A stretch of DNA of 10,847 nt from DASRAJ01 sp039920305. Its GTDB lineage: Bacteria; Bacteroidota; Bacteroidia; Chitinophagales; UBA10324. Each line of letters starts with the position of its first letter. Positions within the stretch are counted from its first letter, which is position 1. Both the position numbers and the translations under genes were made by a program. The stretch lies in the NCBI GenBank assembly GCA_039920305.1, contig JBDSEA010000079.1:1-10847 (forward strand), in the 5' to 3' direction. The notes beneath the pieces are model-generated. The model made no database searches, was not told the origin of the DNA, and worked only from the letters and a program-made list of their open reading frames with translations. Positions 1-7,232 of the stretch are shown in pieces.

Positions 1-1671
1 CGGTAAATAAATATGAAAGGCCGATCCCTTACCCGGCTCACTCACAGCATTGATCAGGCCGTTATGATTTTGAATGATTTTTTTACAGATCGCGAGCCCC
101 ATCCCGATACCGGGATATTCACTTTTCCCGTTCAGCCGTTGAAACAAATCAAATATGCGATCAGCATATTGCTGCTCAAAACCAATTCCGTTATCAGTAA
201 CAGTGAGATGAAGATAATATTTATCAGAAGATAAATTTTGTAATCCTGTGCCGGGCACTTTTTCCGATGAAATTTTTATATTGGGTGCAACTCCCGGACG
301 TTGATATTTTATGGAATTACTGATAAGGTTTTGCAATACCTGCTGCATTTGAAATGGAACTACAAAAGCTGAATCCAGATTTGCAGCTTCGATTACTGTA
401 TTGCTTTCATCAATTAAATTCTTCAATAGGGTTTTGGCTTCCTCAAGAAGAATATTGATATCTGCTGATTGAAATTCTTTTTCTGATGATGCTGTAATCC
501 GCGAATATGATAAAAGATCCTGAATCAGTTGTTGCATCCGTAATGCAGCCGAATTCATTCTGTTGAAATAGCTTGTTGCAGTTTCTGAAAGCTCAGATCC
601 TTCTTTTTCAAGAATACGGTTGGCAAATGATTGAATTTTCCTGAGAGGTTCCTGAAGGTCATGGGATGCAACGTAGGCGAATTGCTCTAGCTCATTGTTA
701 GAGCGTGCGAGATCGAGATTTGCCATTTTTAACTCCTGTGTCCGGTCATGAACATGTTTTTCTAAATTTTCTTTTACCAGCTTCTGCTCATGGTTATCGA
801 AGCATGAACCTATAAAACCTGTAAATGCATGGTTAGAGTCAAAACGGGGGACGCCATGATCTGTGATCCAATGATAGGATCCCTCATTGTTCTTTAAGCG
901 GTATTCCAGTTTGAACTCCCCTCCAGAATGTGTCGCCTCATTAACATTCTGCATGTATTGTGCAGTATCTTCCGGATGCATGCCTTTCATCCATCCGTTT
1001 TCAAGTTCCTCCTGCATAGCTCGTCCGGTAAACTCCAGCCATCCTTTATTAAAAAAGATTCGAATGCCATCTGCATCAGAGCACCAGATAAGTACCGGTG
1101 CAGTATCGGCAATATTCCTAAACCGTTCCTCGCTCTCACGAAGAGCCTGCTCATCACGCCGGTGCGGCGTAATATCCATCAGCATGTTAACGGCTCCTAC
1201 AACTTTTCCTGCAGTATCAAAAATGGGTTGCGGATAAGGCAGAATATTAAGTCGCACTCCGTCGGGGCGCTCAATGATGATTTCATGTCCGCTTTCTGCG
1301 CGTCCCTGTTTCAGTGTGATAGCCATCGGGCATTCTTCAAGCGGAAGGGATGAGCCGTCAGTTTTATAAATACGCCATGAGCCGCACCATTGATCTTTCC
1401 CGATTTCAGGCGCTTTACCCCACAGAGCTACCGCAGCATCATTGTAAAAAGTAATAATGCCCTTTGCATCGCAGGTATATAAGGCAGCTGGAAGATGCTG
1501 CACCATCTGGTGAAACCTGTGCTCACTTTCTTTAAGCGCCTCAACCAGAATTTTATTTCCCCCCCGGTTTAATCTGGAATTTGATAACAGATCTGATAAT
1601 TCTTCCCTGGTAAAAAAGTTACCGGGCATTTTATCCGGCAAGTCCCTGTGCAGATTCATTTCAATATCCAT
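1..1671 (-). CDS. PAS-PAS sensor histidine kinase, 3' end cut by window edge
   Basis: Seen: an open frame of 557 codons from ATG at 1671 to the left edge, without a stop. Domains in order: a short N-terminal segment; PAS 1 at about residues 50-168; PAS 2 at about 180-297, ending in a PAC-like stretch; a short coiled linker at 300-325; a HisKA dimerisation helix with H-box FAYVASHDLQEPLRKI and phospho-acceptor H337; and a HATPase domain with N-box QNLISNSIKYQ (about 446-456), G1 DNGIGFE and G2 GIGMGLAIC. The frame ends in SAFHIYLP, the usual terminus of such kinases, so only a few residues should be missing. No membrane segment or signal peptide is visible, so it is probably a cytoplasmic sensor. 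Known of the family: it autophosphorylates on histidine and passes phosphate to a response regulator; none is visible here. ATGs at 1659 and 1629 are alternative starts. The signal sensed cannot be read from the sequence. Confidence 0.93.
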   Translation of the reverse strand, partial: MDIEMNLHRDLPDKMPGNFFTREELSDLLSNSRLNRGGNKILVEALKESEHRFHQMVQHLPAALYTCDAKGIITFYNDAAVALWGKAPEIGKDQWCGSWRIYKTDGSSLPLEECPMAITLKQGRAESGHEIIIERPDGVRLNILPYPQPIFDTAGKVVGAVNMLMDITPHRRDEQALRESEERFRNIADTAPVLIWCSDADGIRIFFNKGWLEFTGRAMQEELENGWMKGMHPEDTAQYMQNVNEATHSGGEFKLEYRLKNNEGSYHWITDHGVPRFDSNHAFTGFIGSCFDNHEQKLVKENLEKHVHDRTQELKMANLDLARSNNELEQFAYVASHDLQEPLRKIQSFANRILEKEGSELSETATSYFNRMNSAALRMQQLIQDLLSYSRITASSEKEFQSADINILLEEAKTLLKNLIDESNTVIEAANLDSAFVVPFQMQQVLQNLISNSIKYQRPGVAPNIKISSEKVPGTGLQNLSSDKYYLHLTVTDNGIGFEQQYADRIFDLFQRLNGKSEYPGIGMGLAICKKIIQNHNGLINAVSEPGKGSAFHIYLP

Positions 1672-1817
1672 TATAAAATGATTTGTTTTTTTATCAGATT
1701 TACCATTCAAAAGAAGCAATTTTTTTTAATAAAAAATCACTTGCCTGGATATCTTACAAACGAATCACCACAAATGAACCAAATCTGTAATTCATTACTG
1801 AATGTGAGCAGGAGATA

Positions 1818-2102
1818 TCATTTTACAATATCTGCGATCATTTCATACATCGCCTCAGCAGCTTTTAACCTGATCTCGTGAGGCTGCACCTGAACTTTTT
1901 TTACGCCGGTGTAATTTGTTTTTGAATAACAGGTAAAGGAAAATTGTTCCCACCGGTTTGGATGGTGGTTCACTTCCTCCGGGAGATGCGTATAGGACGG
2001 GTCTTGTGCAGAAAAATTGTAAACTATCACGGGGGAATCATTTTCGACCGTAGCCGGCAAAATGAGGGAGCTGAATTTCAAGTGATCCTCCCAACAGAGC
2101 AT
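1818..2102 (-). CDS. doubtful small hypothetical protein or 3' gene remnant
   Basis: A 94-codon frame starting with ATG at 2102. I do not recognise it. The C-terminal half (about 1818-1985) looks the more protein-like, with a helix-forming end KAAEAMYEMIADIVK, and could be the surviving tail of a larger protein. The N-terminal half lies antisense to a much better kinase-tail match on the plus strand (1989-2144), so the whole frame is unlikely to be one genuine gene. No transmembrane segment, signal peptide or known catalytic motif is visible. Confidence 0.22.
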   Translation of the reverse strand: MLCWEDHLKFSSLILPATVENDSPVIVYNFSAQDPSYTHLPEEVNHHPNRWEQFSFTCYSKTNYTGVKKVQVQPHEIRLKAAEAMYEMIADIVK

Positions 2103-2144
2103 GGTTATCAGTTGACCTCACCTCAACAGTCTTCCACAAATTAA
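1989..2144 (+). pseudogene. remnant of a histidine kinase ATPase C-terminus
   Basis: Seen: the frame ending at TAA 2142-2144 reads RIGRVLCRKIVNYHGG, then a short stretch ending GAEFQVILP. This follows the C-terminal end of HATPase domains, where the G2 box (typically GxGLALCRKIVxxHGG) leads to a strand ending GxxFxxxLP. The first part of the G2 box is degraded (IGRV where GLAL-type residues are expected). Upstream in this frame there is no G1 box, N-box or H-box, and no ATG. I infer a decayed kinase of which only about 50 codons survive. It is not a copy of the kinase at 1-1671: the corresponding segments differ clearly (CRKIVNYHGG here, CKKIIQNHNG there). It lies in the same direction as the FAD oxidoreductase that starts 18 nt later. 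Confidence 0.55.
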
Positions 2145-2161
2145 AACGATTTTTCCCCCTA

Positions 2162-3361
2162 ATGAAATTGCGATCCGGTTTGCCTTTCTCGCTAATCAAA
2201 TATGGGCTGCCCTTCGAATATCCAAAGCTGGATACGCAGGCAACCACGGATGTGCTCATCATGGGCGGTGGCATATCCGGCGCACTTGTGGCATATCATC
2301 TCATACAAGCCGGAGTTGATTGTATGGTGATTGACAAGCGGTCAATAGGCCTGGGCAGCACATGTGCAAGCACAAGCCTGTTGCAGTATGAGCTTGATAT
2401 CCCCCTTTCAGTTCTTATAAAAAAAATCGGTAAGGATCATGCTGTGCGGGCCTATCAGCTTTGCAATCAGTCCATCAATCATATCAAAACCATCGCACAG
2501 GAAATCGGTTTCGATGGCTTTGAAAATAAGGACAGCTTATATTTTGCAGCGCGAAAAAATCACTGGGATATTTTGAAGAATGAGTTTGAAGCACGAAAAG
2601 AAAATGGCTTTAATGTGGAATGGCTGGAGGAGAAAGTTCTGGCCGAAAAATTTGGATTGAACGCGCCTGCCGGAATCCTTTCTCATCATGGTGCTCAGGC
2701 GGACGCATACCTGCTTACACATCACCTGCTTCAGTGGGGGATAAGAGATGGATTACGGGTTTTTGACCGTACGTGTGCAATTGATATTGAATACGGTAAA
2801 CATGGTGTGAGAGTAAAAACGGAAAATGGCTTTACAATCACAGCCGGGAAGCTGGTATATGCAACGGGATATGAAGCAGTGGAATTTATCCGTGAAAAAA
2901 TTGTGTCATTGCATTCTACGTATGCAATTGCAAGTGAGAATGGTGAGCACAAGAATTTTCTGAAAGATAACCTGATGATGTGGAACTCGGATGACCCCTA
3001 CCTGTATTTACGCAGCACAAAGGATGGCAGAATAATAATCGGAGGAAGAGATGAAAAGTTTGATAACCCTGTAAAAAGAGATAGGCTGATTGAAAAGAAA
3101 TGCCGTCAGCTCACTGAGGATTTCAAAAAACTATTTCCTCATGTTCCCTTTAATTCTGAATTCAGCTGGACGGGGACTTTCGGCACTACTAAGGATTCAC
3201 TTCCCTATATCGGTTCGTATCCAAAGCTTCCTCATGGCTATTTTGCCCTTGGCTTCGGCGGCAATGGAATTACTTTCAGTGAGGTGGCAGCCGCGATCAT
3301 TGCAGATTTATTTACAGGAAAGAAAAATGAGGATGCGCAAATTTTTTCATTTGACAGATGA
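2162..3361 (+). CDS. FAD-dependent oxidoreductase, DadA/glycine oxidase-like (DAO family)
   Basis: A 399-residue protein. An N-terminal Rossmann strand-turn-helix reads VLIMGGGISGALVAYHL, with the dinucleotide-binding glycines at 35-40 and the acidic residue at the end of the second strand at D58 (VIDKR), which should bind the FAD ribose. It is followed by the GSTCASTSLLQYELD segment seen in this family. The substrate domain lies mid-protein, and the C-terminus has the FAD-binding end PYIGSYPKLPHGYFALGFGG-N-G. Known of the family: flavin-dependent oxidation of amines or amino acids, cytoplasmic or at the membrane face. The substrate cannot be told from sequence. It has no C-terminal Rieske domain, unlike some relatives. 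ATG at 2162 leaves 28 residues before the first strand, which is plausible. It appears monocistronic, with no co-directional gene within about 6 kb downstream. Confidence 0.88.
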   Translation: MKLRSGLPFSLIKYGLPFEYPKLDTQATTDVLIMGGGISGALVAYHLIQAGVDCMVIDKRSIGLGSTCASTSLLQYELDIPLSVLIKKIGKDHAVRAYQLCNQSINHIKTIAQEIGFDGFENKDSLYFAARKNHWDILKNEFEARKENGFNVEWLEEKVLAEKFGLNAPAGILSHHGAQADAYLLTHHLLQWGIRDGLRVFDRTCAIDIEYGKHGVRVKTENGFTITAGKLVYATGYEAVEFIREKIVSLHSTYAIASENGEHKNFLKDNLMMWNSDDPYLYLRSTKDGRIIIGGRDEKFDNPVKRDRLIEKKCRQLTEDFKKLFPHVPFNSEFSWTGTFGTTKDSLPYIGSYPKLPHGYFALGFGGNGITFSEVAAAIIADLFTGKKNEDAQIFSFDR

Positions 3362-3413
3362 TAATTTCATGCATTTCTGGACAAGCCATTTAAAAATTCG
3401 ACAACGGAACTCA

Positions 3414-3440
3414 TTCCGGATATTTCCCCTAAGCCCGGAA
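3414..3440 (+). terminator. weak hairpin, possible terminator of the FAD oxidoreductase
   Basis: TTCCGG (3414-3419) and CCGGAA (3435-3440) are perfect inverted arms around a 15-nt loop, 53 nt after the stop codon. There is no run of T after the stem (gttaataatc follows), so it is not a classical factor-independent terminator. The position is right but the strength is low. Confidence 0.25.
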
Positions 3441-3490
3441 GTTAATAATCCTTAAATCCACCATTTGATGTAGCGGTGCAACTCTGCTGT

Positions 3491-3679
3491 TTATTTATTT
3501 ATTGAACGGTGCAGCTTATTTCTCATTTTCATTACGCAGATGTAATCGTCACTTTTATTATTCATTCTCCATTTGAAATCAGGAGTAAGTAAACTCAATT
3601 CCCATTGATCTTTATCTTTCTGGTCCAAAACAATTTTCCGCGCAATTTTAATTACCTCTGGCAGATTCAAGGATTTCAA
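3491..3679 (-). CDS. doubtful 62-residue hypothetical protein
   Basis: The frame begins with TTG at 3679, preceded by an in-frame TGA 9 nt upstream and by GGAG only 2 nt before the start. The product is basic and lysine-rich, with residues such as DQWELSLLTPDFKWRMNNK, and resembles no family I know. It lies downstream of the NHEJ block on the same strand, 170 nt after the polymerase stop. It could be a small extra gene of that block, a remnant that lost its start, or chance. The first ATG in frame would leave only about 24 residues. Confidence 0.25.
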   Translation of the reverse strand: MKSLNLPEVIKIARKIVLDQKDKDQWELSLLTPDFKWRMNNKSDDYICVMKMRNKLHRSINK

Positions 3680-3849
3680 ATCTCCGTTTCAGATTTTATC
3701 CTTAATAATTCCAACTACAAAGTATACCATAAAAACAGTTTTGTAAAACGTAATATACATGAATTTATGCCCGAATCAATATCTATTTATGCACCATACC
3801 ATGAATACTATGCCGCTTTCCCCGCTCCAAGCAATATACCGGGAGGCAT

Positions 3850-4791
3850 TTAAGCCCCTAAATTTTTGAGGCACTTTCTCAGATCTATTCCCTTTCCCAG
3901 CACTTCTGTAAATAGATCGCCCTTCTTTTCTACGCGCCTGGGAAGGGTAGTGATGTTGAATTGGGAAGGATGTAACCCCGCCTTAACTTCCTTCCATTCG
4001 AGGGGCGCAGATGCAGTAGCCCCTGGCCTGGGACGTAAGCTATAAGCTGTCGCAAGGGTTTGTCCGCGCCGGTTCTGCAGATAATCCATATAAATTTTAT
4101 TCCCCCGCTTTTCCACCGAGCGCTCCAGCGAAGTGGTTCGCGGCAGAAGCTCGTGTGACATTACTGCAATGAGGTTCGAAAAATCCTTGACCTGGTCATA
4201 AGTATATTTTGCCGCAAGCGGCACATACACATGCAGCCCTGTCGCACCCGATGTTTTACAATAACCTTTTATACCTGCTTTCTTCAGCACTTCATTAACC
4301 GCAAGAGCCGCATCAATCACCTGGTTAAAAGTATTTTTCGGGGACGGATCAATATCTATCACAAAATAATCAGGATTGTCCAGGCTCTTTATTCTTGAAA
4401 ACCATGGATTGATCTCGATGCAACCAAGGTTGGCCATATACAGCAGCGTTGCCTTGTTATTACAAAGTATGTAGTTAATATCCTTATCACCCGAATCGGA
4501 ATGTATCCTTACATGCTTCACCCAGTCAGGCGCTTCATCACCGGCATCCTTGTGAAAAAATCCTGCGTCCTTAATACCGCCGGGATTACGCTTTAATGAC
4601 TCAGGGCGATCTTTCAGGTATGGCAGCATGTATTTGTACATCGTATTGTAGTAGCTTACTACATCCCCCTTGATGATTTTTTCTTCAGGGAAATACAATT
4701 TATTTTGATTGGTCAAATGCACCTCAAAACCCTCCACCTGTATAAATTGATCATTTGCCCGGGGCAGGGAAGCAGATATTGATTTTGCCAT
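3850..4791 (-). CDS. ligD: stand-alone LigD polymerase (POL) domain protein, NHEJ primase-polymerase
   Basis: A 313-residue archaeo-eukaryotic primase-type polymerase, the size of the LigD POL domain alone. The metal-binding pair D146 and D148 sits in YFVIDIDPSP; the SGATGLHVYVPL motif places H187 for nucleotide binding; the third acidic residue is D236 in IYMDYLQN. These match the Pseudomonas LigD POL layout of a DxD pair and a third Asp about 90 residues later. Known role: adds ribo- or deoxynucleotides at broken ends and fills gaps before ligation, guided by a 5'-phosphate. Here it is a separate protein, starting at ATG 4791, 74 nt after the ligase stop; the gap has stops in both neighbouring frames, so it is not a simple fused gene. 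It is the last clear gene of the block. With no fused ligase it must meet LIG and Ku by protein contacts (inference). Confidence 0.92.
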   Translation of the reverse strand: MAKSISASLPRANDQFIQVEGFEVHLTNQNKLYFPEEKIIKGDVVSYYNTMYKYMLPYLKDRPESLKRNPGGIKDAGFFHKDAGDEAPDWVKHVRIHSDSGDKDINYILCNNKATLLYMANLGCIEINPWFSRIKSLDNPDYFVIDIDPSPKNTFNQVIDAALAVNEVLKKAGIKGYCKTSGATGLHVYVPLAAKYTYDQVKDFSNLIAVMSHELLPRTTSLERSVEKRGNKIYMDYLQNRRGQTLATAYSLRPRPGATASAPLEWKEVKAGLHPSQFNITTLPRRVEKKGDLFTEVLGKGIDLRKCLKNLGA

Positions 4792-4865
4792 CAGATTTAT
4801 TTTATCGTTCGTATCCGTGAATCATGATCTCATATGCGGAACACTGTTATGATCCATATCCATCG

Positions 4866-5822
4866 TTATTCCCTGATCACTTCAGCAGCGCTTTTATCCT
4901 TTCTTAACCCCATAAATACCGGATGCCTCATGTGCTCATCCTGCGTCCACTCACTGAATTTAATATTGGCTACAAGCATAGGCCTGATCCATGTGATATG
5001 GCCTTTGCAGACAATTCGCTCTGTGAATGGAGAGTGATCAGTAATGAGGGGTTTCATTTTATCATACAATTCCTTGAGAGTTTTATCATTGAAGCCGGTA
5101 CCTGCATTGCCTGTATAATGAAGTTTTCTGTTTTTATTAACTGCCAGAAGAAGGGACCCAAAAAATTTTCTGCCACCTTGCGGATCGGTGAAACCCACAA
5201 TAATTGCTTCCTGTTCGTGGTGATATTTTATTTTCAGCCACCCGGTGGTTCGCCGGCCGGTTTCATAAATGCCGGAGCTGCGCTTGGCGATCATTCCCTC
5301 AAGATTTTCCCGTACTATAAGCTTGAAAAATTTTTTTCCTTCCCGCTCCACATGATCAGAATACCGGATCACTTTATTTTTTTTGAGAAGCTTCTGCAGT
5401 AATTCTTTGCGCTGGATGAGCGGGAGCTGTTGTATTTCTTTTCCGTTGAGTTCGAGCAGGTCAAAAACGTAGTAATACAGCGGGATAGAAGGGTTATCAC
5501 CTATTTGCTGCAGGAGTTGAAAGGAGGGCTTGTCATTTTTATCGAGAGCCACAATTTCTCCATCAAGAATTGCATGCCCGTTGAGCTTTTTCAATGCATC
5601 AAAAACAGCCGGATAATCTTTTTGAAAATCGAGGCCATTACGCGAATATAATTTTACATCTCTTCCATTCATCTCTGCAATGGCTCTGTATCCGTCAAAT
5701 TTCATTTCAAAGATCCAATCCTCTCCATCAAATGGACCTTTGCCGATGGTGGCAAGCATGGGGCGGATATATTCCGCAAGCTTTGCATGAAGATTACTTC
5801 TTTTCCTTCTTTGCGAGTGCAT
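4866..5822 (-). CDS. ligD: stand-alone LigD ATP-dependent DNA ligase (LIG) protein
   Basis: 318 residues covering the nucleotidyltransferase and OB domains of LigD. Motif I EMKFDGYRA carries the adenylated lysine K41. LYSRNG (58-63) is motif Ia, LDGEIV (86-91) carries the conserved Glu E89, YVFDLL (118-123) is motif III, EGMIAKR (175-181) is motif IV and WLKIK (195-199) is motif V. The end FSEWTQDEHMRHPVFMGLRKDK type sequence is motif VI of the OB domain. All catalytic elements are present. Known role: seals nicks and aligned double-strand ends using ATP. ATG 5822 lies inside the phosphoesterase gene: the two frames overlap by 29 nt, which suggests coupled translation. Homology to LigD begins only at IRPMLAT (residue 19), so the first residues are linker. 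Deleting a single T from the TTTT run at 5801-5804 would join this frame to the phosphoesterase, so the split here needs checking. Confidence 0.93.
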   Translation of the reverse strand: MHSQRRKRSNLHAKLAEYIRPMLATIGKGPFDGEDWIFEMKFDGYRAIAEMNGRDVKLYSRNGLDFQKDYPAVFDALKKLNGHAILDGEIVALDKNDKPSFQLLQQIGDNPSIPLYYYVFDLLELNGKEIQQLPLIQRKELLQKLLKKNKVIRYSDHVEREGKKFFKLIVRENLEGMIAKRSSGIYETGRRTTGWLKIKYHHEQEAIIVGFTDPQGGRKFFGSLLLAVNKNRKLHYTGNAGTGFNDKTLKELYDKMKPLITDHSPFTERIVCKGHITWIRPMLVANIKFSEWTQDEHMRHPVFMGLRKDKSAAEVIRE

Positions 5823-6399
5823 CTTTCTTCAGGGCTTTCGTAATGGGAGAGGAGGCCGGATTGAATTTTTCACTGCTGTATTTTTTATGAACGGCAAATT
5901 CATCATCATGCTTGATCAGCAGCCACGAATTTTCATCTGATGATTTTATTTTAACAAGCGCAAATTCACCTTTCAGCTTCTTACCGAGCATCACAAATTT
6001 TATACTTCCATTTTTTAAGTCTTTTAAAATTGCTGCTTCATTTTCAGGCTGGTGGTTCTCATTAATCGGCATATAAACGCCATGATCCCAGATTTCAACG
6101 ATGCCCGCGCCATAATTTCCTTCAGGAATAATTCCGGCAAAAGTCCTGTAATCAAAGGGATGATCTTCTACCATCATGGCCAGCCTTTTATCAACAGGGT
6201 TCATCGAAGGCCCTTTTGGCACAGCCCAGCTCTTTAAAACTCCTTCCATCTCCAAGCGAAAATCATAGTGCAGCCTCGATGCCTTGTGACGCTGTATCAC
6301 AAACTCAAGCGCTTTTCCCGGGGCAGCCTTTTTACCCTCTGGTTCTGGCGTATCACTAAAGTTTCTCTTTTTCTTATACTTCGCTAAACTCATACTCAT
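5794..6399 (-). CDS. ligD: stand-alone LigD 3'-phosphoesterase (PE) domain protein
   Basis: 201 residues, slightly longer than the PE domain itself. The core reads FVIQRHKASRLHYDFRLEM, then SWAVPKGPS and MVEDHPFDYRTFAGIIPEG. H38, H44, D46, R48, H80 and Y84 fall at exactly the spacing of the known PE active site residues of Pseudomonas aeruginosa LigD (H42, H48, D50, R52, H84, Y88), so an active metal-dependent enzyme is expected. Known role: removes 3'-terminal ribonucleotides and 3'-phosphates to leave a ligatable 3'-OH. The C-terminus is a lysine-rich tail (KALKKDALAKKEKK) that resembles the PE-LIG linker of fused LigD cut short. It starts 47 nt after the Ku stop; the initial MSMS offers two ATGs, with 6399 taken as the longer. 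Confidence 0.93.
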   Translation of the reverse strand: MSMSLAKYKKKRNFSDTPEPEGKKAAPGKALEFVIQRHKASRLHYDFRLEMEGVLKSWAVPKGPSMNPVDKRLAMMVEDHPFDYRTFAGIIPEGNYGAGIVEIWDHGVYMPINENHQPENEAAILKDLKNGSIKFVMLGKKLKGEFALVKIKSSDENSWLLIKHDDEFAVHKKYSSEKFNPASSPITKALKKDALAKKEKK

Positions 6400-6446
6400 T
6401 CATTTTGCTTCACTCCGTTGCATCTTGTACTTCAGGACCCGGTGTC

Positions 6447-7232
6447 TCAAGATGCACGCTTTTTCTTTTTAGCCGGTGTACCTCCAAGACTTGCCTTTAA
6501 CTGTGCCATCAGGTCACCTGATTTGTGAACGACCTGCATTTTCTTGGGAGTGATTTTTATACCCCTGGCTTTTGCCTTTATCACCTTCATCAGCTCATCG
6601 GTATATGTATCCTTGTACTCGTTGATATTGAATTTTCCTGTAAGCTGGTTAATCAGATTGATTGCCATGTCAAGCTCCTTGGGTTTTACTTCAGCTTTGG
6701 AGGGAAGGGTTAGCTGATCCTCATCACGAATTTCCTCTGCAAAGCGAATCTGGTTCAACACAATTACATTTCCATATGGACGAAGAACAGCAAGATTTTC
6801 CCTGTTGCGAAGTACGTAGGTTGCAATGCCAACCTTGCCTGTCTTTTTGAGGGCCTCACGAAACAGGGCGTACGCGCGTACGCCTGACTTATCCGGCTCA
6901 AGATAATAGGGTGTTTCAAAATAAATGCTGTCGATTTCCTTCTCATTGACAAAATCTTCGATCTCAATCACCTTGGATTTTTTCGCGCTGGCTGCTTCAA
7001 AATCTTTTTCGCTTAAGATCACGTACTTATCCTCAACCTTAAATCCCTTTACTATATCTCCCCACGCTACTTCTTTGCCGCTATTCCCATTCACCCGCTT
7101 GAACTTGATATTTGCCTGGTCCTTTTTATCCAGCATATCAAGATCGAGGTTACTGCTTTGAGTTGCACTGTAAAGTTTTACAGGGATGTTCACCAGGCCG
7201 AAGCCGATAGTACCTGTCCAGATGGGTCTCAT
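6447..7232 (-). CDS. ku: Ku, DNA end-binding protein of bacterial NHEJ
   Basis: 261 residues, normal for bacterial Ku. It opens with the family signature MRPIWTGTIGFGLVNIPVKLY and continues through the Ku core: KEVAWGDIVKGF, then YFETPYYLEPDKSG and a helical arm with the conserved ELDMAINLINQLTG. The C-terminus is a lysine-rich tail (PAKKKKRAS) as found in many bacterial Ku proteins, where such tails aid DNA binding and threading. Known role: a homodimeric ring on double-strand ends that recruits LigD. Its ATG (7230-7232) shares ATGA with the TGA stop of topoisomerase IB, so its translation is probably coupled to that gene. With LigD in three pieces, Ku is the likely scaffold that brings them together (inference). 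Confidence 0.96.
   Translation of the reverse strand: MRPIWTGTIGFGLVNIPVKLYSATQSSNLDLDMLDKKDQANIKFKRVNGNSGKEVAWGDIVKGFKVEDKYVILSEKDFEAASAKKSKVIEIEDFVNEKEIDSIYFETPYYLEPDKSGVRAYALFREALKKTGKVGIATYVLRNRENLAVLRPYGNVIVLNQIRFAEEIRDEDQLTLPSKAEVKPKELDMAINLINQLTGKFNINEYKDTYTDELMKVIKAKARGIKITPKKMQVVHKSGDLMAQLKASLGGTPAKKKKRAS

Larger units (their letters stand above)
1672..2161. other. gene-poor gap with remnants, between divergent genes
   Basis: This 490-bp stretch separates the kinase (-) from the FAD oxidoreductase (+). Positions 1672-1740 are very AT-rich and should hold the kinase promoter; TTCTTTTG on the minus strand at 1715-1708 is one mismatch from the Bacteroidota TAnnTTTG box, without a convincing upstream element. 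Positions 1818-2144 hold two mutually exclusive coding signals, listed separately. No clear promoter or ribosome binding site was found directly before 2162. No tRNA or mobile element end was seen. Confidence 0.5.
3362..3849. other. intergenic region without a convincing gene
   Basis: This is the convergent gap between the FAD oxidoreductase (+) and the 3' end of the NHEJ block (-). It holds a weak hairpin (3414-3440) and a doubtful small minus-strand frame (3491-3679). Open frames on the plus strand here are rich in F, N, I and Y and look like translated AT-rich non-coding DNA. No strong factor-independent terminator is visible for the minus-strand block just below 3850. Confidence 0.6.

Noticed and set aside
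887..1353. Long open frames on the plus strand across the kinase
   Set aside because: They are antisense to conserved PAS domain sequence, are rich in C, S and R, and match no family pattern.
1818..2102. EEVNHHP in the minus-strand frame resembles the signature of pterin-4a-carbinolamine dehydratase
   Set aside because: The residues after HHP do not follow that family (no THD or later helix pattern), and the part before it is antisense to a better kinase match. The resemblance is too short to name a function.
3738..3749. GTTTTGTAAAAC inverted repeat
   Set aside because: The arms are short and made of A and T in a very AT-rich stretch, with no link to a promoter or gene end; probably chance.
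3605..3853. An 82-codon plus-strand frame between the FAD oxidoreductase and the polymerase gene
   Set aside because: The composition (F, N, I, Y) looks like translated non-coding DNA and there is no recognisable motif or ATG-led start.
4923..5402. A 159-codon open frame on the plus strand across the ligase gene
   Set aside because: It is antisense to the conserved ligase motifs IV to VI and has no protein-like pattern of its own.
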